Below, in pieces: positions 1 through 6,162 of a stretch of DNA of 11,094 nt. The position numbers were made by a program, and so were the translations under genes. The notes under the pieces are model-generated. The model made no database searches, was not told the DNA's origin, and saw only the letters and a list, made by a program, of their open reading frames with translations. The stretch's first letter is position 1. Each line of letters opens with the position of its first letter. This DNA comes from Desulfobulbaceae bacterium UBA5628 (GTDB lineage: Bacteria > Desulfobacterota > Desulfobulbia > Desulfobulbales > Desulfurivibrionaceae): assembly GCA_002421565.1 (NCBI GenBank), contig DIKC01000182.1:1-11094 (forward strand). Direction: 5' to 3'.

Positions 1-2
1 GC

Positions 3-317
3 CGCAAGCACTGGATCGCCTACACCCTGCGGCCCAAGGGCTTTTTGGTCCTGGACGCCGGGGCCTGCCGGGCCTTGCGCGAGGGCGGCCGCAGCCTGCT
101 CCCTTCCGGGATCGTCGAGGTGCGGGGGAGCTTCGGGGTGGGGGATCCGGTCCATTGTCTGGACCAGGCGGGGCAGGCGGTGGCGGCCGGGCTGGTTTCC
201 TACGACGCCGAGGCGGTGCGCCGCATTCAGGGGGCGAAAACCGCGGCCATTGCCGAGCTGCTCGGCTACAAGGACAGCGACGAGGTAATCCACCGCGACA
301 ATTTAGTACTTTTGTAA
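3..317 (+). CDS. proB: Glutamate 5-kinase, C-terminal part (5' end outside window)
   Basis: ProB phosphorylates glutamate to gamma-glutamyl phosphate, the first step of proline synthesis in the cytoplasm. The visible frame is open from the window edge and encodes about 104 residues ending in TAA. The opening RKHWIAYTL is the conserved lead-in to the C-terminal PUA domain of bacterial ProB. Further on, VRGSFGVGDPV, GLVSYDAEAVRRIQG and the terminal GYKDSDEVIHRDNLVLL are typical of that domain's end. The kinase domain lies upstream of the window, so its catalytic residues cannot be judged. proA follows after 10 bases, and its Shine-Dalgarno overlaps the proB stop codon, which indicates a proBA operon. 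Identification is firm from the C-terminal motifs and from the partner gene. Confidence 0.95.
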   Translation, partial: RKHWIAYTLRPKGFLVLDAGACRALREGGRSLLPSGIVEVRGSFGVGDPVHCLDQAGQAVAAGLVSYDAEAVRRIQGAKTAAIAELLGYKDSDEVIHRDNLVLL

Positions 318-327
318 GGAGTTAGCG

Positions 328-1584
328 ATGAGCATGGAAGAAACTGTTATCGGACTGGCCCGGGAGACCAAGCGGGCGTCCCGGCGGGTGGCCAATCTTT
401 CCACCACCGCCAAGAACGGGGTGCTGCGGCGGATGGCCGCAGCCCTGATCGAGCGTAAGGCATACATCCAGGCGGAAAACGAAAAGGATTTGGCGGCCGG
501 GAGGGCCAAGGGCCTTGCCAGCGCCATGCTTGACCGCCTCGCCTTGAGCGACAAGGTGATCGCCTCAATGGTCGCCGGCCTGGAGGAAGTGGCGGCCCTC
601 CCCGATCCGGTGGGCGAAATCGACGAGATGGTGCGGCGGCCCAGCGGCATCACCGTCGGCCGGATGCGGATTCCCCTGGGGGTAATCGGGATGATCTACG
701 AATCCCGGCCCAACGTTACCGTCGATGCCGCCGCCTTATGTCTTAAGGCGGGCAACGGGGTGATCCTGCGGGGCGGGTCCGAGGCCATTCACTCCAACCT
801 CGCCCTGGCCAAGGTGTTGCAGGATTGCCTGGCCGCCGAAAAGATCGAACCGGCCGCCATTCAGGTCATTCCGATCACCGACCGGGAGGCGGTCAACACC
901 ATGCTCCGGCTGGAGGAATACATCGACCTGATCATTCCCCGGGGCGGCGAGGGCTTGATCCGTTTTGTGGCCGAAAATTCCCGGATTCCGGTGCTCAAGC
1001 ACTACAAGGGGGTCTGCCACGTCTTTGTCGATGAAAGCGCCGATTATGAGATGGCGGCCCGGATCGTGATCAACGGCAAGGTTCAGCGGCCCGGGGTCTG
1101 CAATGCCCTTGAAACCCTGCTGGTTCATGAAAAGACGGCGGCCGAGTTTCTGCCGCTGGTGGGGGCGCAACTGGCAACGGCCGGGGTGGAGATTCGCGGC
1201 TGCCCGGCCACCCGCGCCCTGCTTCCGGCCGCCAAGGCCGCCGCCCCCGACGATTGGGGCCGGGAATTCCTCGACCTGATCCTGGCGGTCAAGGTGGTGG
1301 CCGATCTGGACGAGGCCCTGGCCCATATCGAAGCCCACGGCTCTCAGCACACCGAGGTAATCGTCACCAACGACTACGCCCATGCCCAACGCTTCCTGCG
1401 GGAGGCGGATGCCTCTTCGGTGATGGTCAATGCCTCGACCCGTTTCAACGACGGCGGCCAGTTCGGGCTGGGGGCGGAGATCGGAATCAGCACCACCAAG
1501 CTCCACGCTTACGGGCCGATGGGGTTGCGCGAACTGACCACCCGCAAATTCATCGTGTACGGAGATGGGCAAATCAGGTCATAA
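328..1584 (+). CDS. proA: Glutamate-5-semialdehyde dehydrogenase (gamma-glutamyl phosphate reductase)
   Basis: ProA reduces gamma-glutamyl phosphate to glutamate-5-semialdehyde with NADPH, the second step of proline synthesis. The product is 418 residues, the usual family length. It has the aldehyde-dehydrogenase fold: IPLGVIGMIYESRPNVT near residues 115-131, VILRGGSEAIHSN near 145-157, and the catalytic cysteine in PGVCNALETLL (Cys258). The family signature ALAHIEAHGSQHTE and the C-terminal FNDGGQFGLGAEIGIST / GPMGLRELTT block are intact. The ATG at 328 is preceded by AAGGAG at good spacing; an ATG two codons later is a less likely alternative. Coding for nadD begins inside its last codons. 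Nothing is missing or unusual. Confidence 0.98.
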   Translation: MSMEETVIGLARETKRASRRVANLSTTAKNGVLRRMAAALIERKAYIQAENEKDLAAGRAKGLASAMLDRLALSDKVIASMVAGLEEVAALPDPVGEIDEMVRRPSGITVGRMRIPLGVIGMIYESRPNVTVDAAALCLKAGNGVILRGGSEAIHSNLALAKVLQDCLAAEKIEPAAIQVIPITDREAVNTMLRLEEYIDLIIPRGGEGLIRFVAENSRIPVLKHYKGVCHVFVDESADYEMAARIVINGKVQRPGVCNALETLLVHEKTAAEFLPLVGAQLATAGVEIRGCPATRALLPAAKAAAPDDWGREFLDLILAVKVVADLDEALAHIEAHGSQHTEVIVTNDYAHAQRFLREADASSVMVNASTRFNDGGQFGLGAEIGISTTKLHAYGPMGLRELTTRKFIVYGDGQIRS

Positions 1585-2203
1585 AAATGTAAGCCGGATC
1601 GGGATGCTGGGCGGCACCTTCGATCCGGTGCACAACGGCCACCTGGCCCTGGCAAGGGCGGCCCGCGACGGTTTCGCCCTTGACCAGGTGCTTTTCATCC
1701 CGGCCGCCCAGCCCCCCCACAAACTGAACGAGCCGGTTTCTTCCTTCCATCACCGGGCCGCCATGCTGGAACTGGCCCTGGCCACGGAACCCGCCTTTGT
1801 CTTAAGCCGGATGGAGGAACACCGCCCCGGCCCTTCCTACAGCATCGACACCCTCCGCCAATTGCGGCAAAGCCTGCCGCCTGCCTGCCGCCTTTTTTTC
1901 ATCATCGGCGCCGACGCCTTTGCCGAGATCGCCACCTGGAAAAATCACGGCGAGTTATTTTGTCACGCCGATTTTCTGGTGGCCGAGCGGCCCGACAAGA
2001 AAAAAGGAAAATGGGGTCAGACCCCATTTCCTGCATCCGATTTCCCGGCCGGCCGCATCCACCCTCTGCCTCTGGCCGGGGTGGATATTTCCGCCACCGA
2101 AGTACGCCGCTTGGCACAAAGCGGCAAATCCCTGGCCGGCCTGACCCCGGAGCCGGTGATCGTCTATATCCGCGAGCACGGTTTGTATCAGACGACCGGC
2201 TGA
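1565..2203 (+). CDS. nadD: Nicotinate-nucleotide adenylyltransferase with an in-frame palindromic insert
   Basis: NadD joins ATP and nicotinate mononucleotide to make deamido-NAD in NAD synthesis. The 212-residue product has the nucleotidyltransferase signature GGTFDPVHNGH at residues 16-26, FIPAAQPPHK at 45-53, the FFIIGADAFAEIATW core and the C-terminal DISATEVR motif at 174-181. The gene overlaps the end of proA by 20 bases in another frame. GGAG directly abuts the ATG, too close for an ordinary Shine-Dalgarno, so translation probably depends on coupling to proA. No other in-frame start keeps the first strand. Between the ERPD and IHPLPLAGVDIS segments there is a stretch near residues 145-160 (KKKGKWGQTPFPASDF) encoded by a palindromic repeat. 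The site is a variable loop in the family, so activity is probably retained. Confidence 0.95.
   Translation: MGKSGHKNVSRIGMLGGTFDPVHNGHLALARAARDGFALDQVLFIPAAQPPHKLNEPVSSFHHRAAMLELALATEPAFVLSRMEEHRPGPSYSIDTLRQLRQSLPPACRLFFIIGADAFAEIATWKNHGELFCHADFLVAERPDKKKGKWGQTPFPASDFPAGRIHPLPLAGVDISATEVRRLAQSGKSLAGLTPEPVIVYIREHGLYQTTG
2009..2029. repeat. Short palindromic repeat inside nadD
   Basis: Two 10-base arms, AAATGGGGTC and GACCCCATTT, flank a single central A as a perfect inverted repeat. With one bulged A the symmetry continues into GG/CC. Read in the nadD frame it gives K-W-G-Q-T-P-F. I recall this palindrome class with its WGQTPF-type translations as dispersed in many bacterial genomes, sometimes near REP-associated (Y1) transposases; that association is recollection, not shown here. 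Its A-rich left flank and position in a variable loop suggest an insertion tolerated because it kept the frame. Confidence 0.65.
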
Positions 2204-2226
2204 TTTGAGGTCGGAGTGGCGGGGAA

Positions 2227-2775
2227 TCAGGGCGTCAGGGGATATTCGGCTTCCAGTTGATGAATGGCGCCTTTGGAGGTGAGGAGGCTGGAATAGAGGG
2301 CGAAACTTGTCACCGGGAACGGTTCGCTGCGGTATAGATTGTTGCCGGCCAGGAAGCGGCCCAGCCGCGCGGCCGGAGTCTGCTGGAGGCGGGCCAGGGT
2401 GATGTGGGGCGAAAATTTGCGCGCTTCCGGTTCGACCAGACCCGGCCGCACCAGGGCGCTTTCCACCCGGCGGTAGAGGGCGGCCACCGCTGGTTCCGTT
2501 TCCCGGTCGATTCCCACCCACAACACCCGGGGCGGCCGGCGGGGCGGGAAGCAGCCCAGGCCGGCAAGCTGCATGGCAAAGGGCTTGCCCCGCACTTCGC
2601 TCAGGACCTCTTCGATTTCCCGGAAGGCGCCGCCGTCAACTTCGCCGATAAAGCGCAGGGTGAGGTGCAGTTGCTCCGGCGCCACCCACTTGGCGCCGGG
2701 CAGGCCGAAGCAGAGCGAGGCCAGCTCGGCGTTGACAGTGGCGGGCAGGTCGATGGCGGTGAATAATCGCGGCAT
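2227..2775 (-). CDS. thpR: RNA 2',3'-cyclic phosphodiesterase (2'-5' RNA ligase family)
   Basis: ThpR-family proteins are cytoplasmic 2H phosphoesterases that open 2',3'-cyclic phosphate RNA ends and can join 2'-5' links in vitro; the cellular role is uncertain. The 182-residue product starts MPRLFTAIDLP, the usual family N-terminus. It has both H-x-T-x motifs: HLTL at 37-40 followed by RFIG, and HITL at 124-127. I chose the ATG ending at 2775 because GGAGG lies 8 bases upstream. The longer reading from 2805 adds ten unrelated residues and lacks a ribosome site. It lies 64 bases after the ABC ATPase gene on the same strand and converges with nadD across 23 bases. Confidence 0.93.
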   Translation of the reverse strand: MPRLFTAIDLPATVNAELASLCFGLPGAKWVAPEQLHLTLRFIGEVDGGAFREIEEVLSEVRGKPFAMQLAGLGCFPPRRPPRVLWVGIDRETEPAVAALYRRVESALVRPGLVEPEARKFSPHITLARLQQTPAARLGRFLAGNNLYRSEPFPVTSFALYSSLLTSKGAIHQLEAEYPLTP

Positions 2776-2809
2776 GGCTCCGGCCTCCGATCCGATGGGA
2801 AACATCGAG

Positions 2810-2839
2810 CATCGGGGCGGATCGCTTGCCGGCCCGATG
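2810..2839 (-). terminator. Hairpin between ABC ATPase gene and thpR
   Basis: Eleven-base arms at 2810-2820 and 2829-2839 pair at ten positions around an 8-base loop, directly after the ATPase stop codon. The downstream run on the minus strand is only TTT, not a strong T-tract. It could be a weak terminator or a stabilising or attenuating hairpin that separates thpR from the ABC operon. Confidence 0.3.
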
Positions 2840-3517
2840 TCAGGCTTCCTGGAGTACTCCGTTGCGCATTATTAACATCTTTTGCGCCTCCGCCGCCATC
2901 GCGGAATTGTGGGTCACCACCACGAAGGTCACCTGCCTTTCCCGGTTGATCCGCCGGAAGAGTTCGATCATCTCGGCCTCGGTTTCCTCGTCCAGGTCGC
3001 CGGTCGGTTCGTCGGCCAGGATGATCTGGGGGTGGTTGATGAAGGCCCGGGCAATGGCGACCCGCCGTTGCTGGCCGCCGGAAAGCTGGCCCGGATAGGC
3101 CTTGAGCTTGTCCTGCAGGCCCACTGCCGCCAGCAGTTCCGCCGCTTCCCGCGCGGTTTCCTGGCGTGGTCGCGGGTCGGGGCTGAAGGCGGTGGGCAGA
3201 ATCACGTTTTCGAGCGCGGTCAGGGTCGGCATCAGGCTGGCGAATTGGAAGATGAAATTGAGCTTGCGGTTCCTGAATTCGGCCAGGTCGTTGTCGCTTA
3301 ATGCGAGAATATCGGTGCCGTCGATGACGATGCTGCCGGAATCGGGTCTGGTCAGCCCTCCGAGCAGGCTCAGCAGGGTCGATTTGCCGCTGCCCGAATG
3401 GCCTACGATCGATACGTAATCGCCTTTCCGGCAGGAAAAAACAGCCCCGTCAACCGCGGCCAGCCGTTCCCGGTCGGCCCGGTAGGTCTTGCGCAAATTT
3501 TGGGCGTTGATCATCAT
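2840..3517 (-). CDS. ABC transporter ATP-binding protein, MacB/LolD type
   Basis: This is the ATP-hydrolysing subunit of a MacB/LolCDE-class (type VII) ABC system, expected to work on the cytoplasmic face with the permease encoded just upstream. The 225-residue protein has all catalytic motifs: Walker A GHSGSGKS at 39-46, Q-loop Gln91 in FQF, signature LSGGQ at 145-149, Walker B IILADE ending at Glu170, D-loop, and H-loop His203 in THN. Length and the NFIFQFASLMPTLTALENV stretch fit the LolD/MacB group. Its AAGGAG lies over the last codons of the permease gene, three bases before it, so the two are translationally coupled. The substrate is unknown; members of this class act as lipoprotein extractors or as exporters and mechanotransmitters rather than importers. 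Confidence 0.93.
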   Translation of the reverse strand: MMINAQNLRKTYRADRERLAAVDGAVFSCRKGDYVSIVGHSGSGKSTLLSLLGGLTRPDSGSIVIDGTDILALSDNDLAEFRNRKLNFIFQFASLMPTLTALENVILPTAFSPDPRPRQETAREAAELLAAVGLQDKLKAYPGQLSGGQQRRVAIARAFINHPQIILADEPTGDLDEETEAEMIELFRRINRERQVTFVVVTHNSAMAAEAQKMLIMRNGVLQEA

Positions 3518-3520
3518 TGC

Positions 3521-4720
3521 TTACTCTCCTTGCCGGATCGCTTCGTATGGTTCCAGGCGGCTGCAACTGAAGGCGGGATAGAGGACTGCGATTACCCCGG
3601 TGGCGGTGGCGGCCAGCAGAGCGAGGATCGCGGCAGCGGCGATGAATTCCGGCTCCGGCCACAAATAGGGCAGTTTGAAGGCGGCCAGAAGGGGATTTTT
3701 CCACAGCAAGAGCAGGCCGCCGCCGCCGGCCACTCCGGCCAGACCGCCGATGGTGGCCAGGATTCCGGCCTCCAGGGTGATCAGGGCAAAGACCGTCCGG
3801 CGTTTGGCGCCAAGGGAGCGGAGCAGGCCGATCTCCCGTTGCCGTTCGTTGACCACCATCGAGAAGACCACCGCGATCAGGGCGATGGTCACCAGCCAGA
3901 GCGCCAGCCCGATGCCGACGATCATCCGCAGGAGGGTGAAGAGCTGGTTCTTGATCGCCCCGATCACGTCCTGGGAGGCGATCGCCCGCACCCCCTCAAT
4001 TTCGTACTCCACGAACACCGCCCCCCGTTCCGGGGTGACTTCCGGCTCCAGTTGCGCCAGCACCGTGGAGATGACATCCTCGCCCACCTCGATGGCCGCG
4101 GTCTCGTCGTTGTTGCGGGATTCCCGGATCATCGCCCGGGCACTGTCCAGGGTCATAAAGATGCCGTGGTCGATGTAGTCGAAGCCGGTGTCGGCCAGGT
4201 AGCCGACCACGGTCATGGTCTGGCCGTAAAAGATCATCTGGTCGCCGATCTGGACCGGAATCGAACGGCCGATGATGATTTCGTTGCGCCCCAAGGGTTT
4301 GGCCAGCTTGTCCTTGAGCCAGGGGGTGACGGTAAAATCGTTCTCCGGATCGAAGCCGATCAGGAACGCATCCACCGGACTGCAGCACTGGAAGGTGCTG
4401 AGGCTGAGAAAGATTTGCGGCGAGGCCCGCTTGACCCCTTTTATCCCTAATACCTTGTCGAAGACCTCGGCCGGCATGTAGGAGGCGGAGGGCCGGCCCG
4501 CGATCATGGTGGTGCGGGCCTGCTCTTCATGGCCTGCGGGCACGATCATCAGATCGGCCCCCAGCCGTTGCGAGCCTAGGCCGATGCTGGTGGTCACTCC
4601 CTTCAGGCTTACCGCTCCGGCAAAGAGCAGGCCGGCCACCAGGGCCACGGCAAGCGCCAGAGCGATACTGCGCGACAATTTTCTGCGGATGTTTTTCAGG
4701 GCCAGAGCGATGATCGGCAC
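3521..4720 (-). CDS. ABC transporter permease, FtsX/MacB-like
   Basis: This is the membrane subunit of the same MacB/LolCDE-class system. The 399-residue protein has the standard layout. A first membrane helix spans about 17-36, followed by a large extracytoplasmic domain at about 40-260. Three further helices lie at about 265-290, 310-338 and 358-382, and NERQREIGLLRSLGAKR between helices two and three is the FtsX hallmark. The extracytoplasmic domain carries a vicinal cysteine pair, QCCSP at 111-115, followed by VDAFLIGFDPENDF. In a periplasmic domain such a pair may form a disulfide or touch a metal or thiol ligand. The start is a GTG at 4718-4720 with AAGGAG six bases upstream. The gene lies downstream of the propeller gene but beyond its terminator hairpins. 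Confidence 0.92.
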   Translation of the reverse strand: MPIIALALKNIRRKLSRSIALALAVALVAGLLFAGAVSLKGVTTSIGLGSQRLGADLMIVPAGHEEQARTTMIAGRPSASYMPAEVFDKVLGIKGVKRASPQIFLSLSTFQCCSPVDAFLIGFDPENDFTVTPWLKDKLAKPLGRNEIIIGRSIPVQIGDQMIFYGQTMTVVGYLADTGFDYIDHGIFMTLDSARAMIRESRNNDETAAIEVGEDVISTVLAQLEPEVTPERGAVFVEYEIEGVRAIASQDVIGAIKNQLFTLLRMIVGIGLALWLVTIALIAVVFSMVVNERQREIGLLRSLGAKRRTVFALITLEAGILATIGGLAGVAGGGGLLLLWKNPLLAAFKLPYLWPEPEFIAAAAILALLAATATGVIAVLYPAFSCSRLEPYEAIRQGE

Positions 4721-4738
4721 GTTTCACTCCTTGCGGTT

Positions 4739-4776
4739 AAAAAAAAGAAGGCCCGCCGGAGGGATGGAGGGCCTTC
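4739..4776 (-). terminator. Rho-independent terminator after the beta-propeller gene
   Basis: On the minus strand an 8-base-pair stem (GAAGGCCC with GGGCCTTC, 4747-4754 and 4769-4776) is followed immediately by eight T residues (4739-4746). This is a textbook intrinsic terminator about 70 bases past the propeller stop codon. It should cut off, or meter, transcription into the ABC genes. Confidence 0.85.
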
Positions 4777-4793
4777 TCCCAGGGTTATGAAAG

Positions 4794-4820
4794 CGGGCCC
4801 GCCGAAGGATGGCGGGCCCG
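4794..4820 (-). repeat. Second hairpin in tandem with the terminator
   Basis: Ten-base arms CGGGCCCGCC (4794-4803) and GGCGGGCCCG (4811-4820) enclose a 7-base loop. There is no T-tract after it. Its GCCCGCCG-AGGATGG core is nearly repeated in the terminator hairpin 40 bases on, so the two probably arose by local duplication. It may act as a transcript-end stabiliser or transcription pause. Confidence 0.6.
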
Positions 4821-4847
4821 TGTCTGGGCCGTTTAACATGAATGTCG

Positions 4848-5873
4848 CTATTTCCAAACGGCCTGGGCGCCGCAGATGAACACTTCCCGTCCGGGTTTTA
4901 CTTCCGGGTCAACCCCATTGGCATTATGGCAACCGGCGCACATGGAAATGGTGCCGATCGATTTTTTGGTTTCCAGGTTGAAGACCACGTATTCGGAATC
5001 CTTGAATTCCTTGGCCGGCACCCTTCTTACCGCCACAATGGCGTATTTTTCGTCCGGGGTCAGCACTACGTCATGGGCGTCGTAATTGGGGCCGAGGACG
5101 ATCTTATCGGTGATTTTCTTGCTCTTGGCGTCGATGATCCGGAAATTGCCGTTGGCGTCCGGGCTCATCGAACCGGTGGAGGCTTGATAAAGCCGTTCGC
5201 CGTTCGGGCTCCAGCGCGCCCGATGGAGGAACTCGCCGCCGATCTCGATCTTGTTTTTCTGCTTATGAGTTTTGGCGTCATAGACATAGAGGGCTGACTC
5301 CTTCATGTCGGTGGTCCAGACCTCGTCCTTGTTGGCGGTGACCTGCACCCCGCAGAGGTAGGTGGTTTTGTAGAGCCGGTCCATGAGTTTGGCTTCCTTG
5401 GGGTTGTCGACATCCAGCACATGGATATCGCCGAAGGACATGGAGGTGAGATAGAGCTTGCCGTCCGGGCCCATGTGGCTGCCGCAGCTCTTGCTGACCT
5501 CTTTCATCCATTTCTTTTCCGCGATCACTTTCGGTTCGTCGCCGCTGATGTCCACGGTGTAAAGGGTGCTGTCCCAGGTGGGGTAGTAGATGGTCTTCTT
5601 GTCGTGGGAAAGCTCGATGGCATCGGCCCCGTCGTTGTTGGGCAGGGGCATACGGCCGGCGATGGAGCCGGAAACCATCTGGCGGTCGGCATCGATGGTG
5701 ATGTTGGTGAAGACCATGTGGCCGCCCCGGGTGGCGGAATAGAGTTTGCCCTGGTAGATTTTGCCGGCGGCCGGGGCGTCTTCCGGCATGGCCAGAAAAG
5801 CTCCCAGCCCGAGCATGGCGGTGGCCGCCACTACGGTTGCGGTACGGATTCCCTTGCCTTTCAATCCAATCAT
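4848..5873 (-). CDS. Secreted beta-propeller protein (YncE / cytochrome d1-like) with one CxxCH motif
   Basis: This predicted exported protein has 341 residues. A signal peptide (basic start, hydrophobic 12-28, likely cut near APAAG at 34-37) precedes repeated beta-propeller blades. Blade-like stretches include IYYPTWDSTLYTVDI, LYLTSMSFGDIHVLDV, ARWSPNGERLYQAS, FRIIDAKSKKI and VLTPDEKYAIVAV, as in YncE/YVTN and cytochrome d1-domain proteins. A single CAGCH at 312-316 near the C-terminus fits covalent c-type heme attachment, though one motif alone is not proof. Other cysteines are at 130, 174 and 334. The ATG has GGGAGG five bases upstream. A -24/-12 promoter about 95 bases upstream and the sigma-54 regulator gene just beyond suggest activation by that regulator. 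The function is unknown: an electron carrier, oxidase or metal/chalcogen-handling protein are all possible. Confidence 0.8.
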   Translation of the reverse strand: MIGLKGKGIRTATVVAATAMLGLGAFLAMPEDAPAAGKIYQGKLYSATRGGHMVFTNITIDADRQMVSGSIAGRMPLPNNDGADAIELSHDKKTIYYPTWDSTLYTVDISGDEPKVIAEKKWMKEVSKSCGSHMGPDGKLYLTSMSFGDIHVLDVDNPKEAKLMDRLYKTTYLCGVQVTANKDEVWTTDMKESALYVYDAKTHKQKNKIEIGGEFLHRARWSPNGERLYQASTGSMSPDANGNFRIIDAKSKKITDKIVLGPNYDAHDVVLTPDEKYAIVAVRRVPAKEFKDSEYVVFNLETKKSIGTISMCAGCHNANGVDPEVKPGREVFICGAQAVWK

Positions 5874-5966
5874 TGTTGCCTCCCTTCTTGAATTTTTTTA
5901 TCGGCTTGACCATTAGCCGCAGTGATGTGAGGGACTTTCGTCCTCCTCTCCGTAGCCGTTCTCATA

Positions 5967-5982
5967 GGCAATAAATATGCCG
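5967..5982 (-). promoter_or_regulatory. Sigma-54 (-24/-12) promoter for the beta-propeller gene
   Basis: Read on the minus strand, CGGCATATTTATTGCC has the invariant GG and GC dinucleotides exactly ten bases apart, with GGCA and TTGC matching the consensus TGGCACG-N4-TTGCA. Predicted transcription starts near 5956, giving an 80-odd-base leader. The neighbouring upstream gene encodes a GAFTGA-containing sigma-54 activator, which raises the prior strongly. Confidence 0.7.
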
Positions 5983-6019
5983 ACTTTGTGGTATGGCAGA
6001 AAATTATTTCGCTGGTTGT

Positions 6020-6042
6020 AAAAACGCCCCGGCCGGGGCGTT
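6020..6042 (-). terminator. Terminator of the pyk/sensor/regulator operon
   Basis: A perfect 20-base palindrome AACGCCCCGGCCGGGGCGTT (6023-6042) gives an 8-base-pair stem with a GGCC loop. On the minus strand it runs into TTTTT (6020-6024). It lies about 120 bases past the regulator stop codon and before the sigma-54 promoter, so it insulates the propeller gene from the regulator operon. Confidence 0.65.
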
Positions 6043-6059
6043 GGGGGTAGTGAAACCTT

Positions 6060-6108
6060 CAACGGGGGAACGGGGACAGATTTTAAATCTGTCCCCGTTC
6101 CCCCGTTG
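6060..6108. repeat. 49-base perfect palindrome in the intergenic gap
   Basis: Two 24-base arms (6060-6083 and 6085-6108) are perfectly complementary around a single T at 6084. The core is GGGGACAGATTT / AAATCTGTCCCC and the outer part is a CGGGGGAACG / CGTTCCCCCG extension. I recall the GGGGACAG...CTGTCCCC class as a dispersed intergenic repeat in many bacteria, often seen near REP-associated transposases. It also lies roughly 100-150 bases upstream of the predicted sigma-54 start, the usual enhancer distance. Confidence 0.8.
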
Positions 6109-6126
6109 CCAATCGGAAATTGCGGC

Positions 6127-6162
6127 AAAATGCCCAGGCGGAATACCTGAGGTGGGCGTTTT
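6127..6162 (-). terminator. Imperfect inverted repeat at the regulator stop codon
   Basis: Arms AAAATGCCCA (6127-6136) and TGGGCGTTTT (6153-6162) match at nine of ten positions, with the palindrome ACCTGAGGT partly inside. On the minus strand it ends in TTTT, so it could be a first, weak terminator that overlaps the stop codon. An activator binding site is an alternative reading. Confidence 0.3.

Noticed and set aside
3398..4450. 350-codon plus-strand open frame
   Set aside because: It is antisense to the ABC permease and has a composition biased to G, D, Q and H with no recognisable motif.
5913..6128. Minus-strand 71-codon frame in the gap
   Set aside because: It runs through the 49-base palindrome, and its GTDLKSVPVP stretch is just that repeat translated. 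It has no ribosome site or family.
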